From NCBI GenBank assembly GCA_034439915.1, contig JAWXBI010000218.1, forward strand, positions 1-37,619: a stretch of DNA of 37,619 nucleotides, read 5' to 3'. This DNA comes from JADJLQ01 sp034439915. Its GTDB lineage: Bacteria > Bacteroidota > Bacteroidia > Chitinophagales > Saprospiraceae. The position numbers and the translations under genes are program-made. Of the stretch, positions 8,706 to 17,585 are shown in pieces. The notes under the pieces were generated by a model, which worked only from the letters and a program-made list of their open reading frames with translations, was not told the origin of the DNA and searched no databases. Positions within the stretch are counted from its first letter, which is position 1. The number at the start of each line of letters is the position of its first letter.

Positions 8706-10835
8706 ATGAAATCCAATTTCAACAGGCATGGCCTCCTGTTAATTATTGTAATCACTTTTTATACCTGTACCAATCGTTATCCGGGTCCTCTGACTCCTGA
8801 CAAAGCACTCGAGAGATTTGAATTGCGCGAAGGATTTAAAATTGAACCTTTTGCCACAGAACCTTTTATACATGATCCGGTGAATATGGAGTTCGATGAA
8901 CAGGGAAATGTGTTTGCAGTGGAAATGCCGGATTATCCCTATCGTCCGGAACCGGGTAAAGAAAAAGGAAGAATTATTCAGTTAATAGACAACAATGGCG
9001 ACGGGCGTGCTGACCAATCCATTGTGTTTGAAGACAACCTTATGGAAGCCACCAGCATTTTGCCCTGGAAAGGAGGACTCCTGGTCACTGCAGCCCCACA
9101 CATCCTTTACCTGAAGGATACCAATGGAGATGGAAAGTCGGATACCCGTGAAATACTTTTTTCCGGATTTTTTGCATTGAATTCAGAAGCGCAAATAACC
9201 AGCCTCCAATTTGGCGCGGACAACTGGATCTATGCCTGCAACAACGGTCAAACCGGGGCGGTTACCTCTGCGAAGGATCCTGGCGCCCGGCCTTTGGCAA
9301 TGAGTGGAGCTGATTTTCGTTTTCGGATGGATCGCAACCAATTTGAGCCTATCACTGGCTCAGGTCAGTTTGGGCAAACCCTTGATGATTGGGGCAACCG
9401 GTTTATAACGCAAAATACCCTCCACCTTCAGCAAACCGTCATCCCCTGGCCATACTGGCATAGGCATTCTTATCTTCCAAAATTTAAGGCTTCGTCCAAT
9501 ATCTCCGATCATGAACTGGAAATGTTTCAGAAGACCCAACCACCTTATTGGAGAGCTGAACGTACCCGACGCAGAAATGAAGCGTTCAAAGAAAATAAAC
9601 TGGACCGTATAGAATATGCAGAAGGCCATTTTACCGGAGCAAGTGGCGGCACCATTTACACCGGTGATGTATTTCCAAAAGAATATTATGGGAATGTTTT
9701 TACCGGTGATGTAGCCGGTAACCTCGTTCATAGAGATCTGCTCGTTGCCAGGGAAGATAGTCTCCCCTTTGTAGCCCGGCGGGATGAGGCGGAGAAGCAT
9801 AAAGAGTTTCTGACCTCTACAGACCCCTGGTTTCGTCCGGTGAATTTTTCGCAGGGACCTGATGGTAATTTGTACCTGTTGGATTATTACAGGCAACACA
9901 TCGAAACTCCGCTTTCCATTCCGGATGATCTGAAAGAGGAAATGGACTTTTTAAATGGCAGTGAGTTTGGACGCATCTATCGGATTTTACCAGCCAATGC
10001 GCCGGCTATTGGATTCCCTAAGCCGGATCTCCGGAATAAATCGAACCTTGAACTGGTCCAATTGTTGTCTCATCCCGGCAAGTGGTGGCGGCTTCAGGCC
10101 CAGCGCCTGATTCTGGAACGCCAGGACCTTACCATAGTCCCCACGCTAAAATCATTGTTTGATCAGAGCGAAAATGCGATGGTCCGCCTTCATGCCCTGT
10201 ATGCATTGGAAGGTTTGAACTCGCTGACGGAGGATTTGGTAAAGAAGGCGATCAATGACGTTTCTCCAGGAATTCGGGTTCATGGATTGATTTTAGCGGA
10301 ACGATTTCCCTTTGCTTTGGAACAGGCCCTTCTAAAAATGGACGATCCCGGCATCCGGGTCGCTTTTCAGGCAACACTGACAATCGGCAATTTTCATGGA
10401 GAGAAAGTGGTAAATGCATTAGCCTACCTATTAACTAAGTATGGCAGGGATCCCTGGTTTCAAATGGCTGTATTGAGTTCAGAAGTTGGATCATCCATTG
10501 AATTGATGAAGTTTCTGATCCGCGGTAAAATTTTCGAAACCACAGCGGCGTGGAAACTTAGTTTCCTGGAGAATTTTTCATACATCATTGGAAACAGAAA
10601 TCAGAAAGAGCAAATCGTATTCCTGCTGCAAGTCTGGTCGCTTCCGGATTTAATAAAAGAAGAAAAATGGCGGGTAGCTATGGTAAGTGGCCTTTCCAAA
10701 GGTATGATCAATTCTGCTACCTCCATCCCCCATATAAAGGAAGCCCTGATAAAGATGGAAGTGGATACTGCCACTCCAGTCCATGATAAGTTAAAACAAT
10801 GGTCTGAGTGGTATTCCGTTTCGCATCCATTCTAG
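8706..10835 (+). CDS. Membrane-bound dehydrogenase-type lipoprotein: propeller + HEAT, no heme domain
   Basis: 709 aa, a paralogue of the protein at 1326-4334. The signal peptide ends at TFYTC (Cys21), implying a lipoprotein. The propeller region (~35-430) repeats the same landmarks: DNNGDGRAD (95-103), DTNGDGKSD (138-146), and STDPWFRPVN followed by LLDYYRQ. HEAT-like helices cover ~440-700. The protein then stops: there is no CxxCH and no cytochrome domain, unlike its 1002-aa paralogue. Twelve bases downstream lies a HiPIP gene that could replace the missing electron carrier. The two paralogues are clearly homologous but well diverged, so this is not a recent duplication. Substrate and cofactor are unknown. 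Confidence 0.87.
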   Translation: MKSNFNRHGLLLIIVITFYTCTNRYPGPLTPDKALERFELREGFKIEPFATEPFIHDPVNMEFDEQGNVFAVEMPDYPYRPEPGKEKGRIIQLIDNNGDGRADQSIVFEDNLMEATSILPWKGGLLVTAAPHILYLKDTNGDGKSDTREILFSGFFALNSEAQITSLQFGADNWIYACNNGQTGAVTSAKDPGARPLAMSGADFRFRMDRNQFEPITGSGQFGQTLDDWGNRFITQNTLHLQQTVIPWPYWHRHSYLPKFKASSNISDHELEMFQKTQPPYWRAERTRRRNEAFKENKLDRIEYAEGHFTGASGGTIYTGDVFPKEYYGNVFTGDVAGNLVHRDLLVAREDSLPFVARRDEAEKHKEFLTSTDPWFRPVNFSQGPDGNLYLLDYYRQHIETPLSIPDDLKEEMDFLNGSEFGRIYRILPANAPAIGFPKPDLRNKSNLELVQLLSHPGKWWRLQAQRLILERQDLTIVPTLKSLFDQSENAMVRLHALYALEGLNSLTEDLVKKAINDVSPGIRVHGLILAERFPFALEQALLKMDDPGIRVAFQATLTIGNFHGEKVVNALAYLLTKYGRDPWFQMAVLSSEVGSSIELMKFLIRGKIFETTAAWKLSFLENFSYIIGNRNQKEQIVFLLQVWSLPDLIKEEKWRVAMVSGLSKGMINSATSIPHIKEALIKMEVDTATPVHDKLKQWSEWYSVSHPF

Positions 10836-10847
10836 TTCAGTAATACT

Positions 10848-11189
10848 ATGGCTTATTCACGCAGAAAATTTATTGTACGGTCTTTAAAATCCGGAGCGAT
10901 ATATATCGGTTTAGGAATGACTGCAGGGGCCTGTACTTCCCGGGAATCCGCTCAGGAATCTGGGAAACCAATAGATCCCTGCGTTGATTTTTCAGGCATT
11001 GGTGCTGCAGAACTGGAAAAGCGGAAAACCTTTGCTTATGTTTTACAGTCTACCGATCCCTTGAAACAATGTAAGGGGTGTAAATTATTTCTTCCTTCAA
11101 AACCGGGGGAGAAATGCGGTGGCTGTACGTTGTTTAATGGGCCAGTGGATCCCAATGGTTCTTGTACCTATTGGGTGCCTCTGGATTAA
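10848..11189 (+). CDS. High-potential iron-sulfur protein (HiPIP), Tat-exported
   Basis: 113 aa. A twin-arginine signal, SRRKFIV (4-10), is followed by a hydrophobic segment and TAGAC (Cys29), so it may be a Tat lipoprotein. The mature part ends with the HiPIP cysteine pattern: Cys75-x2-Cys78-x14-Cys93-x12-Cys106, with the family context GGCTLFNG before the third spacer and CTYWV at the end. In HiPIPs these four cysteines hold a [4Fe-4S] cluster that shuttles electrons in the periplasm. Cys45 and Cys90 are extra. The ATG lies 12 bp after the stop of the propeller gene, so the two are almost certainly co-transcribed. This makes it a likely electron acceptor for that protein (inference). Confidence 0.88.
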   Translation: MAYSRRKFIVRSLKSGAIYIGLGMTAGACTSRESAQESGKPIDPCVDFSGIGAAELEKRKTFAYVLQSTDPLKQCKGCKLFLPSKPGEKCGGCTLFNGPVDPNGSCTYWVPLD

Positions 11190-11379
11190 CCGACGAAAAA
11201 TTTTGATCTGAATAGAGTATTATCTGATCCAAATCATTGCTTTTAAGCTTTTTTCCTGAGGTGTTCCTGATGGATAAAGTTTTTTTTGCCTTAAATAAAC
11301 AGGAAGAACATTTTTATTCTTTGAAGTTCATTTTTCAATAAATAGATTACCTGTGAAAAAATATATGCCTTGAGGCTTT
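11190..11379. other. Intergenic stretch after the HiPIP gene
   Basis: AT-rich sequence with no recognised gene. A short GCTT/AAGC dyad followed by a T-run at about 11239-11257 could be a weak terminator for the HiPIP transcript, but the stem is only four base pairs. It leads into the orphan sorting-domain fragment. Confidence 0.3.
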
Positions 11380-11598
11380 TTGAATAGGAATATCAGTGGA
11401 ACAATTATTGATCCATTTCGGAAACCATGCTCAACTGTTGAAGTAAAAATTATAAATACTTTGGGCCTGATAATTCATAATGCTGCATACAAAAATGCTT
11501 CCGAAATACAGGTAGAGATAAATGGAGGTATCGGTGTATATCAGGCAATAATAAAATCTGAAAACCAATACACTATAAGAAGATTTTTGAAAATATAA
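11380..11598 (+). pseudogene. Orphan T9SS C-terminal sorting domain fragment
   Basis: A 72-codon open stretch with a TTG as the only start, directly after an in-frame TGA (11371-11373). It reads VEVKIINTLGLIIHNA, then GIGVYQAIIKSENQY, then RRFLKI. This is the pattern of the type A sorting domain (CTD) found at the end of T9SS cargo: a strand, 'NTLG', G-[IV]-Y, and a basic end. There is no signal peptide and no passenger domain, so it cannot be exported or sorted alone. It is best read as the 3' end of a lost secreted protein gene. A translated small protein is less likely. Confidence 0.5.
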
Positions 11599-11677
11599 TT
11601 TAAAGACCTGGATCGCCCCGATCAGACTGAAGGTTAATATTCCGGGCCATTAATCGAAATAGACATACCGGATAAAA

Positions 11678-12304
11678 TCACATCGCCAGCAACACCGCCA
11701 CATAATGACTCACCGCCCCCGCCAACACCAATACATGCCATACTGCATGAGTATAAGTATATTTATCCCAGAGGTAAAAAAACACCCCCAGGCTATAGAA
11801 CCCACCCCCAATTCCTATAAGAGCCAGTACCCCTCCGGGAAGGTCCTCAAAAAACCGTTTGCCCCCAACCACCATGATCCACCCCATCAATACATAAACC
11901 AGAGTGGAAATGAGCTCAAACCGTCCGGTATAACGGGCTTTAAAAACTATACCCACCAGGGTAAGACACCATAAAACCGATAACAGGGTTATCCCAAAAG
12001 TATTGTTCATGTAGACCAACAGAAAAGGGGTATAGGTGCCTGCAATCAGAAAATAAATGCTGATATGGTCCAGGATCTTAAATAAATTTTTAAGCACCGG
12101 TTCCTGCACAAAATGGTAAACCGTAGAACTAGTAAACAACATTAAAAAACAAAAACTATAGATACCTGCACCAATCAGACCGGGAATGTTTTGATGGACT
12201 ATAGCCTGGCCAAATAAAACAGGCAACCCGCTAATCCCAAACAACAAGCCTATACCTGCAGTCAGCCCGTTGACTATTTCCTGTTTGCGGTTATAACCAT
12301 TCAT
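11678..12304 (-). CDS. Hemolysin III / PAQR family integral membrane protein
   Basis: 208 aa, seven predicted transmembrane helices, the usual length for the HlyIII/YqfA branch of the PAQR family. Conserved elements are SSTVYH (His64) at the end of helix 2, DHISIYFLIAGTYTPF (79-94), and HAVWH (His186, His190) with His200 in the last helix. These histidines and Asp79 form the metal site in family structures. Bacterial members have been linked to membrane fatty-acid or lipid homeostasis; the hemolysin label is historical. It is a single gene, opposite in direction to the upstream orphan CTD. Confidence 0.9.
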   Translation of the reverse strand: MNGYNRKQEIVNGLTAGIGLLFGISGLPVLFGQAIVHQNIPGLIGAGIYSFCFLMLFTSSTVYHFVQEPVLKNLFKILDHISIYFLIAGTYTPFLLVYMNNTFGITLLSVLWCLTLVGIVFKARYTGRFELISTLVYVLMGWIMVVGGKRFFEDLPGGVLALIGIGGGFYSLGVFFYLWDKYTYTHAVWHVLVLAGAVSHYVAVLLAM

Positions 12305-12399
12305 GGTTCAAAGTATCTTTTGTGGAGTCTTTGATTTATTAAGGATATATAAACGCCTCACTGTTGAACAAAGTAATGTAAATCCCTAAATCTATGGAC

Positions 12400-14628
12400 T
12401 TATAAATTGGTTTTCCAAAATTGTTCCATAGTACGCCTCAAGTGCAGCGTGGTGTTTTCACCCTGGCTGATGCTGTGATCCCTCATCGGATAAGTCATCA
12501 TACTAAACAGTTTATTGTGCTTGATCAATTCATTGACCAGCATTTCGAAATTCTGATAGTGTACATTGTCGTCCCCTGTGCCGTGCATAATCAAGAGCTT
12601 ACCGTTCAATTTCGATGCGTGAGTCAACGGCGACCCTTCCCGATAGCCTACCGGATTGTCTTCAGGCAGGCCCATATAGCGCTCCTGATATATGTTGTCA
12701 TACAAGGTTTGCAAGGCTACAAAAGAAATCGCTATCCCGGCCTTATAGATATCGCCATGTCGAAAGAGCGCATGCAAGGACATCTGTCCGCCTCCACTCC
12801 AGCCCCAGATGCCTATGCGATTGGAATCAATAAATGAATAAATGGAAATAATTTTCCTCGCGGCCATAGCCTGGTCATCTGCTGCCAGGAGCCCGATCTG
12901 GCGATAAATACATTTCCTGAATTCACGGCCCCTGGGTACCTGGGTACCGCGATTGTCCACACTGATTATGATATAACCCTGGTTGGCCAGGTACTGATGC
13001 CATAGGTTGTCACCGGTGTTCCAATTATCCTTTACTGTGGAGCTGGCAGGTTCTCCATAGACATGAAAGATCAAAGGGTATTTTTTCTGCGGATCAAAAT
13101 CAATAGGCTTAATCATCCAGGCATCGAGCACCACGGCTCCGATATCCACCTTAAAAAATTCTTTTGGACGGAGTCCCAATTCATTAATCCTGGCTTTTAA
13201 TTCGGCATTGTCCTGAAGCAATTTTAGTTGTTGATGGGTGGAGAGATTGATCAGAGCTATCCGGCGGGGAGTGGTTGAATTTTCAAAGCTGTGGATGGCA
13301 TATCGGGCATCCGATGAGATCTGGTAACTGTGTTGCCCGGACCAACCGGTGGGCGTGACCCGCTCCGCTGGCCCTTCTCCATCGAGTCTGCTGCGATAAA
13401 GATATCGTTGAGTGAAATTTTCCGGGGAAGCGATATAATATACATAACCACTCCGGGGATCAATACAATTGATATTGACCACATCAAAATTGCCTCTGGT
13501 AATGGATTTTATTTCTTTACCATCCCTGGATACTTTATACAAATGCAGCCATCCATCCCTTTCGCTGGTCCAGGTAAATGATTTATTTTCGTCAAGCCAG
13601 ACCATATTATCGTGGATATCAAGGAAAGCAGAGTCTCTCTCAGTCAGGATATTATTCAACGTCATGGTTTTGGTATGGCCAATCCAAACTTTGTTGGTGT
13701 TTTGCAGGCGATTCAGTTGTTGAATAATGACTTCCTGTGATCCAGGAATATAATCCATGCGGGCGATGTAATTGTTCCTCGGATCGCCGGGCAAAGCAAA
13801 CCATCTTGTTTTTCCACCGGTAACCGGCACAACGCCGACTTTGACCGCAGAATTGGATGTTCCGACTTTGGGATAGGGCAGGGGAATGGGTTTGGAATAG
13901 TTGGAATCGACATTGTTCATCAAATAAAATGTACCCACTCCCCGGGTATCAAATTGCCAATACACAATGTTTTGCCCGTCCGGGCTCCATCGAAATCCAT
14001 CCCGGTTTTCCAACTCTTCTTCATATACCCAATCGAAGGTCCCATTGATGATATGTTTACCTCCATCGGTAGTCAGCCGGAGGATAATTCCGGTCTGCAA
14101 ATCTTCCACATAGATATTTTGGTTGCTGACATAAGCCACCTTGTTTCCATTTGGTGAAAATTTGGCAAACATGAGACTGGCTTCATCCAGGCCCTTACCC
14201 AACTGCTTTAATTTACCATTGATTAGGTTTAACACCCAGTAATCGCCACGTGTATTTAATCTCCAGACTTTGCGTGTATTGGTAAACACCAGCAATTTGT
14301 TATTATCCTCAGACCAGGTATAGTTGGCGATCGTCAACGGAAGAGCTGCACCTGCTGGTAACAGTTGAGTAGCAGGGACTAAAATGGTTTTTGAGCTGCT
14401 ATCAACATCATAGCGGACCAGGTCGTTTCCCTGTGCAACTTCATTCCATTCCAGGGTCGAATAACCCTGGTTGTCCTTCATCCATCGCACTGGGCCATAA
14501 CCTTTGACCGCATAAAGATTGGTGGTGTAGATGTCTTCCAGTGTCAATTTTTTATTCTGAGCTGTATTGCTGCCAGATGCTACCATCAAGACTAAGCCTA
14601 TCATCCCAGAGAAAAGTCTATAATTCAT
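12400..14628 (-). CDS. Dipeptidyl peptidase IV (S9B serine peptidase)
   Basis: 742 aa from the chosen ATG, which gives a clean signal peptide (MNYRLFSGMIGLVLMVASG). A TTG at 14694 would add 22 residues and overlap the preceding gene, so it is less likely. The N-terminal half is the DPP IV eight-bladed propeller (PF00930) with the substrate amino-terminus-binding motif DWVYEEE. The C-terminal half is the S9 alpha/beta hydrolase domain with nucleophile Ser611 in GWSGGG, the acid in HGTGDDNVH and His718 in RDHSI. The enzyme removes Xaa-Pro or Xaa-Ala dipeptides from peptide N-termini in the periplasm or at the surface. It follows the GH95 gene by 62 bp on the same strand and may share its transcript. 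Confidence 0.93.
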   Translation of the reverse strand: MNYRLFSGMIGLVLMVASGSNTAQNKKLTLEDIYTTNLYAVKGYGPVRWMKDNQGYSTLEWNEVAQGNDLVRYDVDSSSKTILVPATQLLPAGAALPLTIANYTWSEDNNKLLVFTNTRKVWRLNTRGDYWVLNLINGKLKQLGKGLDEASLMFAKFSPNGNKVAYVSNQNIYVEDLQTGIILRLTTDGGKHIINGTFDWVYEEELENRDGFRWSPDGQNIVYWQFDTRGVGTFYLMNNVDSNYSKPIPLPYPKVGTSNSAVKVGVVPVTGGKTRWFALPGDPRNNYIARMDYIPGSQEVIIQQLNRLQNTNKVWIGHTKTMTLNNILTERDSAFLDIHDNMVWLDENKSFTWTSERDGWLHLYKVSRDGKEIKSITRGNFDVVNINCIDPRSGYVYYIASPENFTQRYLYRSRLDGEGPAERVTPTGWSGQHSYQISSDARYAIHSFENSTTPRRIALINLSTHQQLKLLQDNAELKARINELGLRPKEFFKVDIGAVVLDAWMIKPIDFDPQKKYPLIFHVYGEPASSTVKDNWNTGDNLWHQYLANQGYIIISVDNRGTQVPRGREFRKCIYRQIGLLAADDQAMAARKIISIYSFIDSNRIGIWGWSGGGQMSLHALFRHGDIYKAGIAISFVALQTLYDNIYQERYMGLPEDNPVGYREGSPLTHASKLNGKLLIMHGTGDDNVHYQNFEMLVNELIKHNKLFSMMTYPMRDHSISQGENTTLHLRRTMEQFWKTNL

Positions 14629-14690
14629 GTACGGAGATTTATATCGATAATTATTTTTCTGAAAATTAATGCAAATAAGGGTTCTAGTCT

Positions 14691-17147
14691 TCAATCTATA
14701 TAATAAATGCCTCCAGCCACCGTTTGAAATTCTATTTTCCCATCCGGTAATTTTTTAAATGGAATGGGTTTACCTGAACTGGTAATCCTGACATCCGACC
14801 GGAACTCCAGACGGCATAATTGTCCCGCCCTGGAAACAATATTCAAACTGGTAATCTTCCTGTTTTTCCACTCAAAATCCATCACAAATCCTCCACGGGC
14901 ACATACACCCTTAAATGCTCCATCCTGCCATTCCACGGGCAGGGCCGGTAAAAGTTTTATAAAGTCATCATGCGATTGAACCAGCATTTCCGTAATCGCT
15001 GCGGTCACCCCAAAAGTCCCATCCACCTGGGGAGCCCGTCCACAGAGAGCAAACAGGGAAGTACAACTTTGTTCTTTAATAAATCCCTTATAAATTTTAT
15101 TGGAACGATCGCCGTCTCCTAATCTGGCCCATAAAGCCATTTTCCAGGCCCTTGAAAATCCGGTGGAACCATCCCCTCTTTCTTCCAACACCTTTTTATA
15201 AGCGGCAAGCAAAGCTGGTGTCTTTTTCTCATACAGGACCTTCCCCGGATACAGCCCATACATATGTGAAAAATGGCGATGATTTTTTTCCAATGATTTC
15301 CAGTCATCCGCCCATTCCTGAAGTGCACCATCACTGCCAATCTGTGGAGGTACCAGTTTGTCCCGGGAGGTTTTTACTTTTTGAACAAAATTGTTATCCT
15401 TTGACAGAACTTTGGAGGCTTCAATAAAATAACCAAATAAATCATAGAGAATCTGCATATCCATGGATGACCCTGCACAAATGGTAGTCCCTTCTCTGAA
15501 ACCTGCCGTTACTTCATCAAAGTAGGGTTTGTTGCCTCCACCGTTGGGAAAGTTTTCAGGTGAGGTCGATGGATTAGTGACCAGCCATTTTCCATTTGGA
15601 TGAGGCACCAAAAAATCAATAAAAAATTGAACGGCTCCCTCCATCAATGGGTATACCTCACGGAGAAAGGAGGAGTCCATGGTGTATTGATAATGTTCCC
15701 ACAAATGGGTACAGAGCCAGGCCCCTCCGACCGTAAAGGTACCCCAGGTCGGACCATCCATTGGGGCGGCCACCCTCCAGATATCGGTGTTTTGATGAAA
15801 CACCCATCCCCTTGCCCCGTAATGTTCCCTGGCTACCTGGCTGCCCTGATCCGTCAATTCTGTGATCATTTTGACGAGGGGTTCGGCGCATTCAGAAAGA
15901 TTAGCGGATTCCACCGGCCAGTAATTCATTTCTGTATTGATATTGGTCGTATATTTTGAATCCCAGGAAGGGTTCATATCGTCATTCCATATACCCTGTA
16001 AATTGGCAGGTTGAGTGCCTGGGCGGGATGAAGCAATCATCAGGTAGCGGCCAAAATGATAACTCAGGGCCGAAAGGGAAGGGTCGGGACTGGTTTGAAT
16101 GAATTGGATACGATCCTGGGTAGTGACATAGGAATGTTCTGTTACAGGCAAGGTAAGCAATACCCGGTCAAATAATTTTTTGTAATCGGCAATAGCAGCC
16201 CGGTAGATATGATTAAATGTTTTTTGAGCAATGCCTTTGAGTACATTTTCAACTCTTTGGTGAGGATCTGCGCTGACCTCTTTATAGTTGACAAAATTGG
16301 TGGCTGCAGTAAAATACAAGATGACCTCATCTGAATTTTCAATGATTAAATCCACTCCATCCGTTTTTATGGACCCGCCTTTGACTACGGCTTTTAAGCG
16401 GGCTTCATATTTTAGTTTGCCTTCTATGCCCATGTAGTCGGCTGATTTGCCGGTCAGGATCAATCCATCGGATCCATAAGGGTCCATCCTGAAATAATCC
16501 GTGGCATAATTGGAATGGGCCTGATTTCTTACCCCCCGGAGATTGGCTGTAAAAGAAATGCTGCCGGGTTGGTCTGCGGTCAGCCTGATTACAATCACCT
16601 GGTCGGGGGCAGAAGCAAATAATTCACGTTGAAAAGTGATTTCACCGACTTTATAGGATACCCCGGACACCCCGTTTTCCAGGTCCAGCCAACGTGTATA
16701 CCCTATAACGGAATCCTGATTTCTAAAAAATAAATGGAGATTGGCCAGGCTTTGGTATTTCTGTTGCTCCACCGGATAACCCATGAGGTGGCGGCCAAAC
16801 AGATTATGAGCTGCCAGGTATTTTTCTTCAAACACCAGTTTTTGGATTTCAGGTAAGAATTTATGTCCGCCCTTTACTACTGTGGAGTAGGGTCCTCCTG
16901 TCCAATACGTTTCTTCGTTCAACTGGATACGTTCTTCACCATATTTTCCAAACACCATGGCCCCCAGGCGGCCATTGCCAACGGGTAGGGCTTCATCCCA
17001 TTTTTTAGCCGGCGAGGAATACCATAATAGGGTGGAGGGGTTAAATGATTTAGTTTGGATGTCTTTGGATTGGATCGACTTCTGCGCATTCGTCTGGGGG
17101 ATGGCCAGATACAGAACTAATAAGGATACTAATGCACGTTTCAACAT
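14691..17147 (-). CDS. GH95 alpha-L-fucosidase/galactosidase family glycoside hydrolase
   Basis: 818 aa with an N-terminal signal peptide (LVSLLVLYLAIPQTNA). The N-terminal beta-sandwich begins with WYSSPAKKWDEALPVGNGRLGAM and LNEETYWTGGP, both typical of GH95. The (alpha/alpha)6 catalytic barrel contains NINTEMNYWP (the paired asparagines that activate water in Bifidobacterium AfcA), NPSTSPEN (the catalytic glutamate region) and QVDGTFGVTAAITEML (the aspartate region). Family members cleave alpha-1,2-fucosyl or related L-galactosyl linkages by inversion. Which sugar is used here cannot be told. It heads a probable two-gene unit with DPP IV and is preceded by the intergenic repeat field. No SusCD pair is visible in the window. 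Confidence 0.92.
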   Translation of the reverse strand: MLKRALVSLLVLYLAIPQTNAQKSIQSKDIQTKSFNPSTLLWYSSPAKKWDEALPVGNGRLGAMVFGKYGEERIQLNEETYWTGGPYSTVVKGGHKFLPEIQKLVFEEKYLAAHNLFGRHLMGYPVEQQKYQSLANLHLFFRNQDSVIGYTRWLDLENGVSGVSYKVGEITFQRELFASAPDQVIVIRLTADQPGSISFTANLRGVRNQAHSNYATDYFRMDPYGSDGLILTGKSADYMGIEGKLKYEARLKAVVKGGSIKTDGVDLIIENSDEVILYFTAATNFVNYKEVSADPHQRVENVLKGIAQKTFNHIYRAAIADYKKLFDRVLLTLPVTEHSYVTTQDRIQFIQTSPDPSLSALSYHFGRYLMIASSRPGTQPANLQGIWNDDMNPSWDSKYTTNINTEMNYWPVESANLSECAEPLVKMITELTDQGSQVAREHYGARGWVFHQNTDIWRVAAPMDGPTWGTFTVGGAWLCTHLWEHYQYTMDSSFLREVYPLMEGAVQFFIDFLVPHPNGKWLVTNPSTSPENFPNGGGNKPYFDEVTAGFREGTTICAGSSMDMQILYDLFGYFIEASKVLSKDNNFVQKVKTSRDKLVPPQIGSDGALQEWADDWKSLEKNHRHFSHMYGLYPGKVLYEKKTPALLAAYKKVLEERGDGSTGFSRAWKMALWARLGDGDRSNKIYKGFIKEQSCTSLFALCGRAPQVDGTFGVTAAITEMLVQSHDDFIKLLPALPVEWQDGAFKGVCARGGFVMDFEWKNRKITSLNIVSRAGQLCRLEFRSDVRITSSGKPIPFKKLPDGKIEFQTVAGGIYYID

Positions 17148-17220
17148 GATTTAATGAGTATTTTAATCTTTACCTGCTGAGCGCTGAGGAATAAAATTCT
17201 AAAGTAATAAACTTATAACG

Positions 17221-17390
17221 AATTGAATGTTCATCGTTCGTAAGGGGCGCACGACAGGCCACAGGCCGGATTGCACTTAGGTTAGGTTCGTGGGACTGTC
17301 CCGAGTAATTCCGAACACTCGGATCGGGATTATTTGGTCGGGCTTTGGCAATATGTGCAATTTGTCGAGCGCCCGTTCGTAAGAATCAGT
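17221..17390. repeat. Dyad-rich intergenic element upstream of GH95
   Basis: The element is bounded by imperfect inverted arms, GGGCGCACGAC (17245-17255) and GTCGAGCGCCC (17364-17374; 10 of 11 pair). The octamer TTCGTAAG is repeated directly next to them (17237-17244, 17376-17383). Inside are a six-base stem CCGAGT/ACTCGG (17301-17306, 17317-17322) and a short GGGA/TCCC dyad (17292-17302). It looks like a non-coding interspersed element rather than a gene. A 66-codon minus-strand ORF over it is not convincing. Confidence 0.4.
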
Positions 17391-17436
17391 TAGCGTGAAT
17401 ATGGGATGATCAATTTCCAGTTGCAGAGTCCAACTC

Positions 17437-17519
17437 GCGATGCTTTGCCTCGTTTGGGAGAAGTTGAACTTCGACACCTCCGCAACTACTTCGTTTGGAA
17501 GAAGTTGAACTTCGACCTG
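17437..17519. repeat. Two copies of the repeat core in inverted orientation
   Basis: Two near-identical blocks, each with CGTTTGG[GA]AGAAGTTGAACTT followed by CGAC, lie at about 17451-17477 and 17491-17519. Their reverse complement matches the core of the tandem array at 17586-18303 (18 of 20 positions over AGGTCG-AGTTCAACT-CTC). A third copy lies at 17738-17771 inside a longer interruption of the array, together with the shared flank CGACACCTCC. The field therefore mixes both orientations of one repeat family. Confidence 0.6.
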
Positions 17520-17585
17520 TCGCTTTTGTTGACTATAATATTATTTAGAACAGAAAAATTAAAATTAATTGCACCAGGCTTGGAC

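Noticed and set aside
9360..9899. 179-codon minus-strand ORF
   Set aside because: Shadow of the propeller gene at 8706-10835; its residues follow the complement of conserved propeller blocks.
11678..12304. True hemolysin or toxin
   Set aside because: The label is historical; the protein is a seven-helix PAQR membrane protein with no toxin features.
17277..17477. Small minus-strand gene of 66 codons
   Set aside because: It overlaps the dyad-rich element and an inverted repeat copy, and has no recognisable domain or promoter.
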